A stretch of DNA of 35,238 nt, taken from the NCBI GenBank assembly GCA_903866915.1, contig CAIPPO010000151.1:1-35238 (forward strand), written 5' to 3'. Positions 26,020 through 33,880 of this stretch are shown one piece after another. Numbering within the stretch: the stretch's first letter is position 1; each line of letters begins with the position of its first letter. The stretch is from an uncultured Mucilaginibacter sp. Lineage in GTDB: Bacteria; Bacteroidota; Bacteroidia; Sphingobacteriales; Sphingobacteriaceae. Made by a program: the position numbers and the translations under genes. A model generated the notes under the pieces. The model had not been told where the DNA came from. It worked only from the letters and a program-made list of their open reading frames with translations, and searched no databases.

Positions 26020-26472
26020 TTATTTCGATTTTATTTTAACGTAGGTCTCGATAATGATGTGATCTATATGCAGGCTGTCGATCTTCTCAACGCCGCGCTG
26101 CTGAAAGGTATCATTTTTAACGGTAAGCGTAAAATTGAAATCATGATTTTCCCATTCACGCTCAGTACAGTATTGGAGGTGTTCGGTATAGTTTTCGTTG
26201 GCGAGGGTATACTTACCAGAGCCCGAATCGTACACCGGTTTGTCTGTTTTTTGAGTATTGTGGGTGAAGAAAGCAAAATGGTCGTCGTTGTATAATTTAA
26301 TTGTTTCCAGTCCGTTTTTTGGCGAAGTATCAGTTGTGTCTTTCTTGACGATTGATTTACTGCTAACCAATTTCCACGAACCGTTTAATGCCGATTCGGT
26401 ATTGGTTGGGGCAGCTGGTTTACAGGATGCTAAAGCCATTAGCGCGGCTGGAATAATTAATGAATAGCGCAT
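26020..26472 (-). CDS. Lipocalin-like lipoprotein
   Basis: A 150-residue lipoprotein with lipobox LASC (Cys17). The mature part begins with a disordered PAAPTNTESA stretch and then LNGSWKLVSSK, the start of the lipocalin-like/THAP4-like barrel domain common in this phylum. Further strands include ETIKLYNDDHFAFFTHN and GSGKYTLANENYTEHLQY, consistent with a small beta barrel. It probably sits in the periplasm or outer membrane and may bind a small hydrophobic ligand, but no ligand is evident. The SnoaL-like gene follows after 42 nt on the same strand and could be co-transcribed. Confidence 0.8.
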   Translation of the reverse strand: MRYSLIIPAALMALASCKPAAPTNTESALNGSWKLVSSKSIVKKDTTDTSPKNGLETIKLYNDDHFAFFTHNTQKTDKPVYDSGSGKYTLANENYTEHLQYCTEREWENHDFNFTLTVKNDTFQQRGVEKIDSLHIDHIIIETYVKIKSK

Positions 26473-26751
26473 ATTTTTTTAGGTTTTTGAGCTGTAATAT
26501 CCGTATATATTTTCAGCATGTCAAATATTATTGATAAACCTGTTTTTGGCTATTCAGTGATGTTAGTTACTCCGATCTACTCTTTATTTTATTAGGATTT
26601 AACAAAGATTAGGTCTAATTTTGAATTTCCATCAATTGCCGCGTCATGAAAATAGCAGCAGTCCGCCTGGCTTACGTCCCCGGACTTTAATTTCCACTCA
26701 ATTCATTCTCAGTCTTTCGGCTGACAGCATTTAATTTTTATTTCATTTTTC

Positions 26752-28164
26752 ATGACAACGTTTCATTCAGCTTTAAGAAAGCTATCAAATACATTTACGC
26801 TCTTTAAACAAGCCGTTACGGGTGGCGACCACGATTTTACTACAGGCAGTATCCGCCGTGCCGTATTGCTTTTAGCAATCCCGATGATGCTCGAGATGGT
26901 GATGGAGTCGGTATTCGCGCTGGTCGACCTTTATTTTGTAGGGCATCTGCCACACAGCAGTTACGCTATACAAACAGTGGGCCTTACCGAGTCGGTACTG
27001 GCTATTATTTATTCACTGGCTATCGGGATGGGGATGGCTGCAACCGCTGTTGTTGCCCGCAGAATCGGCGAACATGATACCGTAGAAGCTAGTAAAGCAG
27101 GTATGCAAACCATCAGTATTGCTTTAATTATCAGTGTTGTGATTGGCATAGTTGGCTTTTATTTTGCAACTGACCTACTTATCCTGATGGGTGCGTCGCG
27201 CCAAACTGCCTCGTTAGGTACTAATTTTACCCGTATTATGATGGGCGAGAGCCTGATTATTGTACTGCTGTTCCTCATCAATGGTATCTTCCGGGGAGCA
27301 GGCAATGCCGCAATTGCCATGCGCAGTCTTTTGATCGCTAATATTGCAAATACTATCTTATGCCCGATTTGCATCAATGTATTAGGATTAGGATTGACCG
27401 GAGCAGCCGTTGCTACTACTATTGGTCGTGGCTTAGGCGTTTGCTACCAGTGCTACCATTTATTTAATGGCAAACATCTTTTGAAAGCCCGATTGGCGTA
27501 TTTAAGACCGCAGTGGCAACAAGCCAGGGCAATACTAAAAATTGCCATGCCCGGTATCTTTCAATTTTTGATCTCGTCTTGCAGCTGGATATTTCTGGCG
27601 CAACTGGTAGCGCGTTTGGGTGGCGACCGTGGTTCGGCGGGATATCAAACGGCTATTCGTATCCTGATGTTTTTTTTACTGCCTGCCTGGGGTATGAGTA
27701 ACGCTGCAGCGACACTCGTTGGACAAAACCTTGGCGCTCATCAAGCTGAACGCGCGGAAGAATCCGTTTTTAAAAACATGCGGTATATCGTAGTCTATAT
27801 GGCCTTTGTTACAGTAATCAGCCTGGTAGCTGGAAATACGTTATCGGCTGTTTTTACCAATGATGCCGGCGTACGCCATGTAGCCGCAGTCGCATTGCGC
27901 ATCATGAGTCCGGGCTATATACTTTACGGCATAGCAATGGTGATGATGAGTGCTTTTAATGGTGCCGGAGATACGTGGGCCACCACCAAACTCAATTTTA
28001 TTGGTTTTTGGGTATTCCAGGTTCCCCTGGCCTATTTGTTTGCTCTTGGCTTTAAATGGGGTACTACCGGCGTATTTATGGCTATACCTATTGCCTACAC
28101 TTTTATAGCCATATCAAGTTATCTTTTATTTAAACGTGGCGGCTGGAAAAAAGTAAAGGTTTAA
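26752..28164 (+). CDS. MATE family efflux transporter
   Basis: A 470-residue multidrug/toxin extrusion transporter with 12 hydrophobic segments in two related halves. Recognisable family stretches are SIRRAVLLLAIPMMLEMVMESVFALVDLYFVG at the start of the first half, NGIFRGAGNAAIAM, and AMPGIFQFLISSCSW opening the second half, with AFNGAGDTWATTK near the end. It would exchange cationic or other small compounds for Na+ or H+. ATG at 26752 is preceded by an AT-rich region; an exact TAnnTTTG is present at 26616-26623 but without a matching -33 box. The drug or metabolite exported cannot be told. A GC-rich hairpin lies 50 nt after the stop. Confidence 0.93.
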   Translation: MTTFHSALRKLSNTFTLFKQAVTGGDHDFTTGSIRRAVLLLAIPMMLEMVMESVFALVDLYFVGHLPHSSYAIQTVGLTESVLAIIYSLAIGMGMAATAVVARRIGEHDTVEASKAGMQTISIALIISVVIGIVGFYFATDLLILMGASRQTASLGTNFTRIMMGESLIIVLLFLINGIFRGAGNAAIAMRSLLIANIANTILCPICINVLGLGLTGAAVATTIGRGLGVCYQCYHLFNGKHLLKARLAYLRPQWQQARAILKIAMPGIFQFLISSCSWIFLAQLVARLGGDRGSAGYQTAIRILMFFLLPAWGMSNAAATLVGQNLGAHQAERAEESVFKNMRYIVVYMAFVTVISLVAGNTLSAVFTNDAGVRHVAAVALRIMSPGYILYGIAMVMMSAFNGAGDTWATTKLNFIGFWVFQVPLAYLFALGFKWGTTGVFMAIPIAYTFIAISSYLLFKRGGWKKVKV

Positions 28165-28214
28165 ATTAAAAATAAATCGTACTTAAACGAAATATATTAA
28201 TCGGAGCTATTGTT

Positions 28215-28249
28215 AACCGGGGCTATATTTATGTGGCAAAGCCCCGGTT
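28215..28249 (+). terminator. Long GC-rich hairpin after the MATE gene
   Basis: AACCGGGGCT and AGCCCCGGTT form a perfect 10-bp stem with a 15-nt loop. There is no T-run after it, so it may be a non-canonical terminator or mRNA-stabilising structure. Confidence 0.5.
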
Positions 28250-28315
28250 TGTATGCTGGAACAGCCGCAAAGTGTTAATTTTCAGGGGTATGTTGATATG
28301 TCTAAAATTTATTTA

Positions 28316-28346
28316 TTGGAAAAGCGAACTATTGTTGGTAACTTTA
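28316..28346 (+). promoter_or_regulatory. Probable promoter of the single-domain response regulator
   Basis: TTG at 28316-28318, a 20-nt spacer, then TAACTTTA at 28339-28346 (one mismatch to TAnnTTTG). The predicted transcript start is about 16 nt before the ATG. Confidence 0.4.
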
Positions 28347-28368
28347 GTAATAGTTAAACTATAAACTT

Positions 28369-28752
28369 ATGAGTAAATTAATAATGATTGATGATGATAT
28401 GATGCACCATAAGATCGCTCAGTTGATGCTGCGTGAATACGGTAATATCGAAGAAGTAATTTTGAGTACCGATGCTAAAGAGACGCTCAACTTCCTCGAA
28501 CTGAATAAAGCCAATACATCAAATTTACCCGATTATATTTTTCTTGATTTGCAGATGCCCGACTACAGCGGCTGGGACTTTTTAAAGGGATACCAGAAAA
28601 TACATAATTCCCTAAGGAAAGACATCAAGTTATACATTGTTTCGTCTTCAATCGACCCAAAAGATATTAAGCGTTCAGAGGAGTACAAATTTGTCGACTC
28701 CTTTGTTCAAAAGCCCCTTACCCGGGAATTTCTACATAATCTGGTAGCCTGA
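28369..28752 (+). CDS. Single-domain response regulator
   Basis: A 127-residue receiver domain with no output domain. The acidic pair is Asp8/Asp9 (IDDDMMHH), the phosphoacceptor Asp60 (IFLDLQMPDYSGWDF), the switch Ser93/Ser94 (YIVSSSI) and the conserved Lys115 (VQKPL). Stand-alone receivers of this type (CheY/Rcp1-like) work by protein-protein contact or as phosphate relays. It has its own promoter and no kinase next to it. The nearest kinase in the window is the hybrid sensor 7 kb upstream, which also lacks an output domain, but a link between them is only a guess. Confidence 0.93.
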   Translation: MSKLIMIDDDMMHHKIAQLMLREYGNIEEVILSTDAKETLNFLELNKANTSNLPDYIFLDLQMPDYSGWDFLKGYQKIHNSLRKDIKLYIVSSSIDPKDIKRSEEYKFVDSFVQKPLTREFLHNLVA

Positions 28753-28792
28753 CCTGGGTATCCGGATACAATATTTGCCTGAACTTTAAATC

Positions 28793-28817
28793 AAAAAAGC
28801 CACGTAAACGCGGCTTT
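28793..28817 (-). terminator. Terminator downstream of tRNA-Arg
   Basis: On the minus strand AAAGCCGCG-TTTA-CGTGGCTTT forms a hairpin (one A-C mismatch) followed by TTTTTT. It lies 7 nt after the tRNA 3' end. The plus-strand T-run is poor, so it serves the tRNA rather than the response regulator. Confidence 0.75.
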
Positions 28818-28823
28818 CTTAGT

Positions 28824-28894
28824 GTTCCCGAAGAGATTCGAACTCATATCATCAGAACCGGAATCTGACATTCTATCCATTGAACTACGGGAAC
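28824..28894 (-). tRNA. tRNA-Arg (anticodon CCG)
   Basis: The minus strand folds as a 71-nt cloverleaf. The acceptor GTTCCCG/CGGGAAC pairs perfectly. The D arm is GTTC/GAAT with GG in its loop. The anticodon stem is TCAGA/TCTGA with loop TTCCGGT, giving anticodon CCG (Arg, codon CGG). The T arm has loop TTCGAAT; its stem ATGAG/CTCTT has one T-T mismatch at the second pair. CCA is not encoded. It lies about 100 nt downstream of the ychF gene on the same strand and ahead of a terminator. Confidence 0.92.
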
Positions 28895-28991
28895 GGATTT
28901 CTGTTGCAAATATATTATTTAGAATCTATAGTATGGGGGACAATCAACATAACCCTGATAAAACCCGACTCTGTATCTCCTGGCTTAAGAA

Positions 28992-30095
28992 TTATACATT
29001 GAACCTGAAGTGCATAATATCCCCATCCTGCACGATATAAGTTTTACCTTCGATAGCTAGTTTACCAGCCTCTTTAATAGCAGCCTCCGACCCTGTAAAT
29101 TTTACAAAATCTTCGTATTTGATAACTTCGGCACGGATGAAGCCTTTTTCAAAATCAGTATGGATAACGCCTGCTGCCTGTGGAGCTGTAAAGCCCCGGG
29201 TAATAGTCCAGGCACGAACTTCCTGTACGCCTGAGGTAAAGTAGGTTGCCAGGTTAAGCAATTTATAAGCTGCTTTGATCAATTTATTTACTCCTGATTC
29301 GGTAAGCCCCAGGTCATCAAGAAATAACTGGCGTTCATCAAAACTTTCTAATTGCGCGATTTCCGATTCTATTTGAGCTGATATGATCAGTACTTCGGCA
29401 TTTTCGTCTTTTACGGCAGCTTTAACCTTGTCTACATAGGCGTTGCCATTAGTGACAGAAGCTTCATCAACATTGCAAACATAAAGTACGGACTTGGCAG
29501 TCAGCAGCCAGATATCCTGTATATATTCCTGATCTTCTTCAGCTACCGGCGCGGTTCGTGCCGATTTGCCTTCGAGGAGGTGATTGCGGTAAATGGTTAG
29601 TACTTCAAAAGCTTTTTTGGCTTCTTTGTCGCCCCCGGTTTTAGCCATCTTTTCGATCTTACTGATCTTTTTTTCGATCGAGTCAAGGTCTTTTAACTGT
29701 AATTCTGTATCGATGATCTCTTTGTCCCGTATTGGATCGACAGAGCCATCCACGTGGATCACATTATCGTTATCAAAGCAACGCAGCACATGAATGATTG
29801 CATTGGTAGCGCGGATATTTGCCAGAAACTGGTTCCCCAGTCCCTCGCCTTTACTTGCTCCTTTTACCAGGCCGGCTATATCAACAATCTCAATCACATT
29901 AGGAACAACATTTTTAGGCTCCACAATCTCCACCAGCTTGGTCAAACGTTCATCAGGTACTGTGATTACACCCACATTAGGCTCGATGGTGCAGAAAGGA
30001 AAATTGGCTGCCTGCGCTTTGGCGTTTGATAAACAGTTGAAAAGTGTCGATTTACCTACATTCGGTAAACCAACTATTCCGCATTGAAGTCCCAT
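28992..30095 (-). CDS. ychF: Redox-regulated ATPase YchF (Obg-family)
   Basis: A 367-residue P-loop NTPase of the YchF/OLA1 family. The start is taken at 30095 because MGLQCGIVGLPNVGKSTLFN is the universal N-terminus; the open frame continues 11 codons further to 30128. The G1 loop is GLPNVGKS (9-16), G3 is DIAGLVKGAS, and the G4 position reads NVDE instead of NKxD, the change that makes YchF prefer ATP to GTP. The C-terminal TGS domain (RAWTITRGFTAPQAAGVIHTDFEKGFIRAEVI) is intact. YchF binds ribosomes and acts in stress and redox responses. A perfect -7 element lies 100 nt upstream. Confidence 0.96.
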   Translation of the reverse strand: MGLQCGIVGLPNVGKSTLFNCLSNAKAQAANFPFCTIEPNVGVITVPDERLTKLVEIVEPKNVVPNVIEIVDIAGLVKGASKGEGLGNQFLANIRATNAIIHVLRCFDNDNVIHVDGSVDPIRDKEIIDTELQLKDLDSIEKKISKIEKMAKTGGDKEAKKAFEVLTIYRNHLLEGKSARTAPVAEEDQEYIQDIWLLTAKSVLYVCNVDEASVTNGNAYVDKVKAAVKDENAEVLIISAQIESEIAQLESFDERQLFLDDLGLTESGVNKLIKAAYKLLNLATYFTSGVQEVRAWTITRGFTAPQAAGVIHTDFEKGFIRAEVIKYEDFVKFTGSEAAIKEAGKLAIEGKTYIVQDGDIMHFRFNV

Positions 30096-30193
30096 ATCTT
30101 TATTAAATTTTGAAGCGTTAGCAAACATTTTCAGAGGGGGTAATCCTAATAAACCTACCTCGTTGAGATGCTTCCCGCCTGCTATTTCGGGCG

Positions 30194-30201
30194 CAAAGAT
30201 A
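30194..30201 (-). promoter_or_regulatory. Likely -7 element for ychF
   Basis: On the minus strand TATCTTTG matches TAnnTTTG exactly. At the -33 distance the sequence is CTG instead of TTG. The leader would be about 90 nt. Confidence 0.5.
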
Positions 30202-30252
30202 GCAGAAATATGCAGCCTTGCAGTTTTTGGCTATTCCAAATTGCCCTTAAAC

Positions 30253-30275
30253 AAAAAACCCCGCCAAAGGCAGGG
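30253..30275 (-). terminator. Rho-independent terminator of the PUR/DUF3276 gene
   Basis: On the minus strand CCCTGCC-TTT-GGCGGGG (one T-G pair) is followed by TTTTTT. It lies about 30 nt after the stop codon of the PUR gene. Confidence 0.88.
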
Positions 30276-30304
30276 TAATGATATAAGTTTTAGTTTAGTT
30301 TGAA

Positions 30305-30637
30305 TTAAATATCGAATGAAAAATCATCATCAGCAGCTGCTTTGGCAACTTCCGGGGTTTCGCTGTATTCATAGCGTTTTTCAACTACATCCTGATTAGC
30401 TTTAATATAGTCAACTGTTTCTTTCAGGCCTTCAGCAAATTTTTCAAAATCTTCTTTATAAAGAAAAATTTTATGCTTGATAAATACGCCATCCTCAAGC
30501 CTTTTTTTGCTTTCCGTGATCGTAATATAATAGTCGTTTGATCGTGTTGCTTTCACATCAAAAAAATAGGTCCGCTTACCGGCTCTTACCTTTTTCGAAT
30601 GTACTTCTTCACGCTCCCTGTTTTCAAAATCACCCAT
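30305..30637 (-). CDS. PUR-domain (DUF3276) nucleic-acid-binding protein
   Basis: A 110-residue protein of the bacterial PUR-alpha-like family (DUF3276), found mainly in Bacteroidetes and spirochaetes. The single PUR repeat is clear: SKKVRAGKRTYFFDVKATRS, then DYYITITESKKR and HKIFLYKEDFEKFAEGLKETVDYI. Such proteins dimerise to form a complete PUR fold and bind single-stranded DNA or RNA. The C-terminus (AAADDDFSFDI) is acidic. It is a monocistronic gene with its own terminator. Its targets are unknown; RNA regulation is a reasonable inference from the fold. Confidence 0.92.
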   Translation of the reverse strand: MGDFENREREEVHSKKVRAGKRTYFFDVKATRSNDYYITITESKKRLEDGVFIKHKIFLYKEDFEKFAEGLKETVDYIKANQDVVEKRYEYSETPEVAKAAADDDFSFDI

Positions 30638-30765
30638 GTTAATAAATTGTAATTAGTTTTTGATCGGCATAAATATAAATAATTTTTCAAAGTGCAAGTA
30701 TTAAAAACGATATAGTTGTTGGTTTTTGAAACATTAAGGCATATTTATAGCATATTAGTTAAGAA

Positions 30766-32553
30766 TCAAACGTTTTCTTCTTCTTCCAGAAGTTGTTTTT
30801 CGTATAACTCAAAATACACCTGTTTTCGGGCCATCAGTATTTCGTGAGTGCCTTGTTCAACAATCCGGCCCTGGTCCATGACCAGTATTTTGTCGGCATT
30901 TTTAATAGTGGATATGCGGTGGGCAATAATAAGGCTGGTTTTTCCTTTCATCAGGCCGCCCAGGTTGCGCAATATCTCTTCCTCTGTGCGGGTATCAACG
31001 GCAGAAAGGCAGTCGTCAAAGATCAATATTTGCGGGTGCTTGATGATGGCGCGAGCAATGGAAACGCGCTGTTTTTGTCCACCCGAAAGCGTAACACCAC
31101 GTTCACCGATGAGCGTATCAAAACCCTGCTCCAATTCCATAATATTGCTGTATACCGCGGCATCTTTAGCGGCCTGCTCAATTTTTAACCTTTGATGCAC
31201 ATCAAAACCAAAGGCTATATTATTAGCAATAGTATCCGAAAACAGGAATACTTCCTGTGGCACAAAACCAGTTTGTGATCGGAAACTTTCGAGGTTTAAC
31301 TCGCGCACTGGTTTATCGTCTAACCAAACAGTACCAGCGGTGCAATCGTACATGCGCATCAACAAGTTGGCAATGGTTGTTTTTCCTGAACCTGTTCTAC
31401 CGATAATGGCCACCATTTGTCCGGCTTCGGCAGTAAATGAAATATCTTTTATCGCCTTTATGCCCGTATCCGGGTAGGTAAAGGAAACATTTTCAAAACG
31501 GATTTGTCCATGGATCTTAGCAGGAGCAACTGCCGGAGAAACAATATCAGGTTGCTCATCCAAAAACTCGTAGATTCTTTTTTGCGATGCAGCAGCACGT
31601 TGTATCAGCGAGGTTACCCAGCCCAGAGCCATTACGGGGAAGGTGAGCATATTTAAATAAACGATAAACTCAGCAATATTACCGGGCGTAATATTCCCTT
31701 TCATTACCTCCACGCCACCCACATACATAACGATAATATTACTTAGTCCAACTAAAAGCAATACCAGTGGATAAAATAACGCCTGCACCTTAACAAGGGC
31801 CATTGAATGCACCTTATAATTTTCGCTTTCGTTAACAAAACTATCGCGCACCGAATCTTCCCTGACGTAGGATTTGATCACCCGGATACCTGAAAAATTT
31901 TCCTGTACAAAGCTTGACAATGCCGAAAGGCGCTGCTGAATCTTCTCGCTTCTGAAATTAATGATATTATTAACGTAGTAAATGGTTACAGCAAGTATAG
32001 GTAGCGGAAGAACCGAAAACAGAGTTAACCGCACATTAACCGTTAACATAAAAGTTATAGCGATGATGAACAGTGTCAACGTATTTATGGCATACATAAT
32101 GCCCGGGCCAAGGTACATGCGCACACGGCTTACGTCTTCGGTTACCCTGTTCAGCAGGTCGCCGGTATTGTGCCGTCGGTAAAACGACAGGGACAGGAGC
32201 TGGTAATGGGCATAAAGCTCATTTTTCATATCGTATTCGATGTGACGCGACATCAGGATGATGGTTTGCCGCATAAAAAACAGAAATACACCACGAATCA
32301 GGTACAAAAGCAGGACTAGCATGCCAAAGATCAGGGTATTGAAACCAATTTGCTTGTAAATGTCTGTTTGGCTATGGAAACCTGAAAAGAGTCGGTATAG
32401 GGGTATATTCTCGGTTACAAGATCTACTGCATCACGGATGACCGAACCGGTTAAAACCTGGAAAACATTGGAAATAACTACAAACAAAATTCCCGGAATT
32501 AGCCGCCAACGGTATTTGTACAGGAATTTATTTAAATAAGCCAGGCTCTTCAT
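30766..32553 (-). CDS. ABC exporter, fused membrane and ATPase domains (MsbA-like)
   Basis: A 595-residue half-transporter that would act as a homodimer. Residues ~15-320 hold six TM helices (ABC type IV exporter fold), with the coupling segment RVTEDVSRVRMYLGPG. The nucleotide-binding domain follows: Walker A GRTGSGKTT (~383-391), Q-loop VPQEVFLFSD, signature LSGGQKQR (~487), Walker B LIFDDCLSAVD (~507), and the switch His in IAHRIST. The family moves lipids, lipopolysaccharide precursors, peptides or drugs; MsbA itself is one member but similarity at this level does not prove the substrate. The -7 element TAACTTTG lies only 9 nt before the ATG. Confidence 0.92.
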   Translation of the reverse strand: MKSLAYLNKFLYKYRWRLIPGILFVVISNVFQVLTGSVIRDAVDLVTENIPLYRLFSGFHSQTDIYKQIGFNTLIFGMLVLLLYLIRGVFLFFMRQTIILMSRHIEYDMKNELYAHYQLLSLSFYRRHNTGDLLNRVTEDVSRVRMYLGPGIMYAINTLTLFIIAITFMLTVNVRLTLFSVLPLPILAVTIYYVNNIINFRSEKIQQRLSALSSFVQENFSGIRVIKSYVREDSVRDSFVNESENYKVHSMALVKVQALFYPLVLLLVGLSNIIVMYVGGVEVMKGNITPGNIAEFIVYLNMLTFPVMALGWVTSLIQRAAASQKRIYEFLDEQPDIVSPAVAPAKIHGQIRFENVSFTYPDTGIKAIKDISFTAEAGQMVAIIGRTGSGKTTIANLLMRMYDCTAGTVWLDDKPVRELNLESFRSQTGFVPQEVFLFSDTIANNIAFGFDVHQRLKIEQAAKDAAVYSNIMELEQGFDTLIGERGVTLSGGQKQRVSIARAIIKHPQILIFDDCLSAVDTRTEEEILRNLGGLMKGKTSLIIAHRISTIKNADKILVMDQGRIVEQGTHEILMARKQVYFELYEKQLLEEEENV

Positions 32554-32561
32554 GTGCGAAA

Positions 32562-32569
32562 CAAAGTTA
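32562..32569 (-). promoter_or_regulatory. Likely -7 element of the ABC exporter gene
   Basis: On the minus strand TAACTTTG matches TAnnTTTG exactly and lies just upstream of the ATG, implying a very short leader. No TTG is seen at the -33 distance. Confidence 0.5.
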
Positions 32570-32681
32570 GTTTTTTTTGCCTTTGGTGCCCCATAGGTAT
32601 TCAGTTACGGCGATGTCAACCCTGGTAAATTTAAGTTTGGAGCAAGATGAATGATAAACAATCAACTATTAGCTAAATATG

Positions 32682-32712
32682 TTTGCCGCAATCAAAAAAA
32701 CGTATACTTTTG
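32682..32712 (+). promoter_or_regulatory. Bacteroidetes-type promoter of the leucine-dehydrogenase-like gene
   Basis: TTTG at 32682-32685, a 19-nt spacer, then TACTTTTG at 32705-32712. Both boxes match the phylum consensus exactly. The transcript would start near 32719, which rules out the longer open frame from 32651 as the real protein start. Confidence 0.8.
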
Positions 32713-32746
32713 TCGCTATCCCACAGCGGGCACATTTACACTTATA

Positions 32747-33832
32747 ATGTCAACCCAAAACTCCAGCGAATCTCTGTTTGACCAGATGAATGCTTTTGGT
32801 CATCAAAAAATAGTTTTTTGCAGCGACCAGGAAACCGGTCTTAAGGCAATTATCGCTATTCATGACACCACACTAGGCCCAGCCCTCGGTGGCACCAGAA
32901 TGTGGACCTATAAATCGGAGGCTGATGCACTGAACGATGTTTTGAGGCTTTCAAAAGCGATGACTTATAAATCGGCGGTGGCTGGATTAAATCTGGGTGG
33001 TGGTAAAGCCATTATTATCGGCGATTCGAGGAGAGATAAATCGGAAGCACTGCTGCGAAAGTTCGGGCGCTTTATCAAAAACCTGAATGGCGAGTTCATT
33101 ACTGCCGAGGATGTAGGTACTAATCCGCGTGATATGGAATATATCCGCATGGAAACGCAATATGTAATGGGCGTACCAGAGTCGATTGGAGGCAGCGGAG
33201 ATCCCTCGCCGATTACGGCACTGGGTGTATTTATGGGGATTAAAGCTGCGGTGAAGGAAATGTTTGGTAACGATAACCTGGCCGGTCGGTCGGTTGTAGT
33301 ACAAGGCATAGGCCACGTAGGCGAAAACCTGGTACGGTTGCTGCGCGACGAAAATGCAATGGTATACGTAAGTGATATCAACGAAGAACGTACCGGACAG
33401 GTGGCAAAAAAATATGGTGCACAAGCGGTGTCAAATAATACTATTTTTGATATCGAAGCTGATATTTATTCGCCCTGTGCATTGGGAGCAACAATTAATG
33501 CGCAAACAATAGATAAATTAAAATACGCTATCATAGCAGGATCGGCAAATAACCAATTGGATGATGAATTTGAACAGGGCAGAGCTTTGCAGGAAAAGGG
33601 GATATTGTTTGCCCCCGATTATGTGATCAATGCCGGTGGTGTCATCAATTGTTATTCGGAATTAATGGGTTTCAGCAAAAAGCGGACGCTGCAGCTCACC
33701 GAGAATATTTATGAGGCAACACGTAACGTTTTAAGGCTGTCAAAGGCCGAAAAAATTTCCACGATTGAAGCGGCAAACAAAATTGCTGAAAAGCGTATTG
33801 CAGATATAAGAAGAGTGAAATCAACCTATTAA
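32747..33832 (+). CDS. Leu/Phe/Val dehydrogenase (leucine-dehydrogenase-like)
   Basis: A 361-residue NAD-dependent amino-acid dehydrogenase that interconverts branched-chain (or phenylalanine-type) amino acids and their 2-oxo acids plus ammonia. The length fits leucine dehydrogenase (~364 aa), not hexameric glutamate dehydrogenase (~450 aa). Active-site elements are GPALGGTRM (44-52), Lys75 in MTYKSAVAG and Lys87 in LNLGGGKAII. The Rossmann motif GIGHVGENLVRLL is followed by the acidic residue of VSDI, which favours NAD. NAAGG-like INAGGVIN is also present. The start is set at ATG 32747: a perfect promoter lies between 32651 and this codon, and the extra residues of the longer frame do not match the family. 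Confidence 0.93.
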   Translation: MSTQNSSESLFDQMNAFGHQKIVFCSDQETGLKAIIAIHDTTLGPALGGTRMWTYKSEADALNDVLRLSKAMTYKSAVAGLNLGGGKAIIIGDSRRDKSEALLRKFGRFIKNLNGEFITAEDVGTNPRDMEYIRMETQYVMGVPESIGGSGDPSPITALGVFMGIKAAVKEMFGNDNLAGRSVVVQGIGHVGENLVRLLRDENAMVYVSDINEERTGQVAKKYGAQAVSNNTIFDIEADIYSPCALGATINAQTIDKLKYAIIAGSANNQLDDEFEQGRALQEKGILFAPDYVINAGGVINCYSELMGFSKKRTLQLTENIYEATRNVLRLSKAEKISTIEAANKIAEKRIADIRRVKSTY

Positions 33833-33880
33833 ATTATAAAACCTTACCGGTAACAGCCCGGTTTAACCGTTCTTTATACT

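Noticed and set aside
26616..26623. TAATTTTG as the MATE gene promoter
   Set aside because: It matches the -7 consensus but no TTG lies 19-21 nt upstream, the region is AT-rich, and the leader would exceed 120 nt.
28822..29040. 72-residue plus-strand open frame
   Set aside because: It runs across the tRNA-Arg gene and the end of ychF on the opposite strand.
30096..30128. Eleven-codon N-terminal extension of YchF
   Set aside because: The family begins at MGLQCGIVGLPNVGKST almost without exception.
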